5,369 bases of DNA from an uncultured Eubacteriales bacterium (GTDB taxonomy: Bacteria; Bacillota; Clostridia; Oscillospirales; Oscillospiraceae). Positions 4,570 through 5,369 of this stretch are shown here, piece by piece (positions within the stretch are counted from its first letter, which is position 1; each line of letters starts with the position of its first letter). Below the pieces are notes generated by a model. The model searched no databases, had not been told where the DNA came from, and worked only from the letters and a program-made list of their open reading frames with translations. A program made the position numbers and the translations under genes. Location of the stretch: NCBI GenBank assembly GCA_900549495.1, contig UROL01000142.1, forward strand, positions 1 through 5,369. The letters are read 5' to 3'.

Positions 4570-5369
4570 TTATACGTTGAGAATAACCTTCTGCACCTCG
4601 TCCCGGTGGGTTTCGATGTACTTGTAGGCCTGGGAGACCTCCTCCAGGGGAAACTCCTTGGAAATCAGGGCCTGGAGGTTGACCTTGCCCTCGGCCACCA
4701 GGCGGATGGCAGTCAGGTAGTCCTCATGGCGGTACATCAGGGTGCCGTATAGCTCGTACTCCCGGTCCTGAATCAGGCCCATTTCAATTTCGGGCTTCTT
4801 GCCGTATACGGCTACAATGACAACGGCCATGCCCTTGCGGCCGTAGCGCAGCACCTGGTTCAGAGCGCCGCCGTTGGCACTGCACTCATAGACCACGTCC
4901 AGGCCGTCGATGCCCAGCTCCCGGTCCAGCACCTCCTCCAGCTTTTCCCGGGCCACATTCACGGTGACATCTGCGCCGCATTCCTTGGCCATGTTCAGCT
5001 TGTAGTCGGAGACGTCGGAGATAACCACCTTGTTGGCCCCCAGGGCCTTGGCGCTCTGCATCACCACGTTGCCAATGGTGCCTGCGCCGATAACCAGCAC
5101 GTTTTTGCCCTTCACATCCCCGGGGCGGTTCACCGCCCGGACACCTACGGACAGCGGTTCAATAACCGTGCCCACGTCATAGGGGATGTTGTCCGGCAGC
5201 CGGTAGAGCAGCTCTGCCTTCACAGGGTAATAGTCGGAGCTGGCACCGGCGCACTGGCAGCCCAGCACCTCCAGGGTCTTGCAGATATTGTATCTGCCCT
5301 CCCGGCACATCCGGCATTTGCCGCAGACCTTCTGGGGCCGCATGAGCACCCGGTCGCCCACCTTCACAT
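4570..5369 (-). CDS. Zinc-dependent sorbitol/L-iditol 2-dehydrogenase-like polyol dehydrogenase (partial, N-terminus off right edge)
   Basis: Cytoplasmic NAD-dependent medium-chain dehydrogenase, expected to oxidise a polyol to a ketose. The frame is open to the window edge and the first visible codon, GTG at 5367, reads as an internal residue of a VKVGDRV motif, so roughly 75-85 N-terminal residues, including the catalytic Cys and GHE, are outside. Numbering from that codon: structural zinc Cys C15, C18, C21, C29; the IEPLSVG block with E70; the Rossmann motif GAGTIG (94-99); and D118 ending the second strand, which indicates NAD. The C-terminal MLIQDRE-like and SxxFPLEEVxxAYKYIE segments are typical of sorbitol, threonine and related dehydrogenases. 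It ends with TAA at 4570-4572, 15 nt before the epimerase ATG, so the pair likely works in sequence: polyol to ketose, then C3 inversion. The exact polyol is unknown. Confidence 0.92.
   Translation of the reverse strand, partial: VKVGDRVLMRPQKVCGKCRMCREGRYNICKTLEVLGCQCAGASSDYYPVKAELLYRLPDNIPYDVGTVIEPLSVGVRAVNRPGDVKGKNVLVIGAGTIGNVVMQSAKALGANKVVISDVSDYKLNMAKECGADVTVNVAREKLEEVLDRELGIDGLDVVYECSANGGALNQVLRYGRKGMAVVIVAVYGKKPEIEMGLIQDREYELYGTLMYRHEDYLTAIRLVAEGKVNLQALISKEFPLEEVSQAYKYIETHRDEVQKVILNV

Noticed and set aside
3454..4752. A 432-codon open frame on the plus strand opposite the epimerase and dehydrogenase
   Set aside because: It is the antisense shadow of two genes with unmistakable family motifs. 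It has no ribosome binding site, no recognisable domain, and runs through the terminator hairpin.
1..5369. tRNA or rRNA genes, CRISPR arrays, insertion sequences, phage or conjugative genes
   Set aside because: I saw no tandem spaced repeats, transposase motifs, terminal inverted repeats or RNA-gene signatures. All space is taken by the five genes and three short intergenic regions.

Overview
The window looks like chromosomal DNA from a GC-rich, low-complexity-free Gram-positive anaerobe, most likely a gut Clostridia of the Oscillospiraceae/Ruminococcaceae type. This is inferred from strong GGAGG ribosome binding sites, TATAAT-type promoters, GC-rich third codon positions, and an epimerase that from memory closely resembles clostridial D-psicose (allulose) 3-epimerases. 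The lineage call is an inference; nothing in the window fixes the genus.

Layout from left to right. (1) 1-743, minus: 5' part of a zinc-dependent polyol dehydrogenase resembling erythritol/L-threitol dehydrogenases; its C-terminus lies off the left edge. It has its own well-formed promoter in the 744-911 gap. (2) 912-2039, minus: a ROK-family transcriptional regulator (winged helix plus a sugar-kinase-like fold with degenerate catalytic motifs). (3) 2040-2213: a divergent control region with a -10 element on each strand and imperfect inverted repeats. (4) 2214-3509, plus: an FAD-dependent oxidoreductase of the FAD_oxidored (PF12831) type, substrate unknown. (5) 3510-3684: a convergent intergenic region with a perfect 15-bp-stem terminator. 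(6) 3685-4554, minus: a ketose 3-epimerase of the D-tagatose/D-psicose family with the full set of metal and substrate residues. (7) 4570-5369, minus: a second zinc-dependent sorbitol/L-iditol-type dehydrogenase whose N-terminus lies off the right edge. It sits 15 nt upstream of the epimerase and is probably in the same operon. No gene-free stretch exceeds 300 bases.

Taken together this reads as part of a locus for catabolism or interconversion of a polyol or rare ketose. The right-hand dehydrogenase would oxidise a polyol to a ketose and the epimerase would invert C3. The left-hand dehydrogenase and the FAD enzyme would act on related polyols or sugar derivatives, under control of the ROK repressor/activator. 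No transporter or sugar kinase is visible; if the model is right they should lie outside the window. The least explained parts are the FAD oxidoreductase and the candidate operator repeats: CATTTT-NN-AAAAG twice around the left promoter, and inverted repeats at both divergent promoters.
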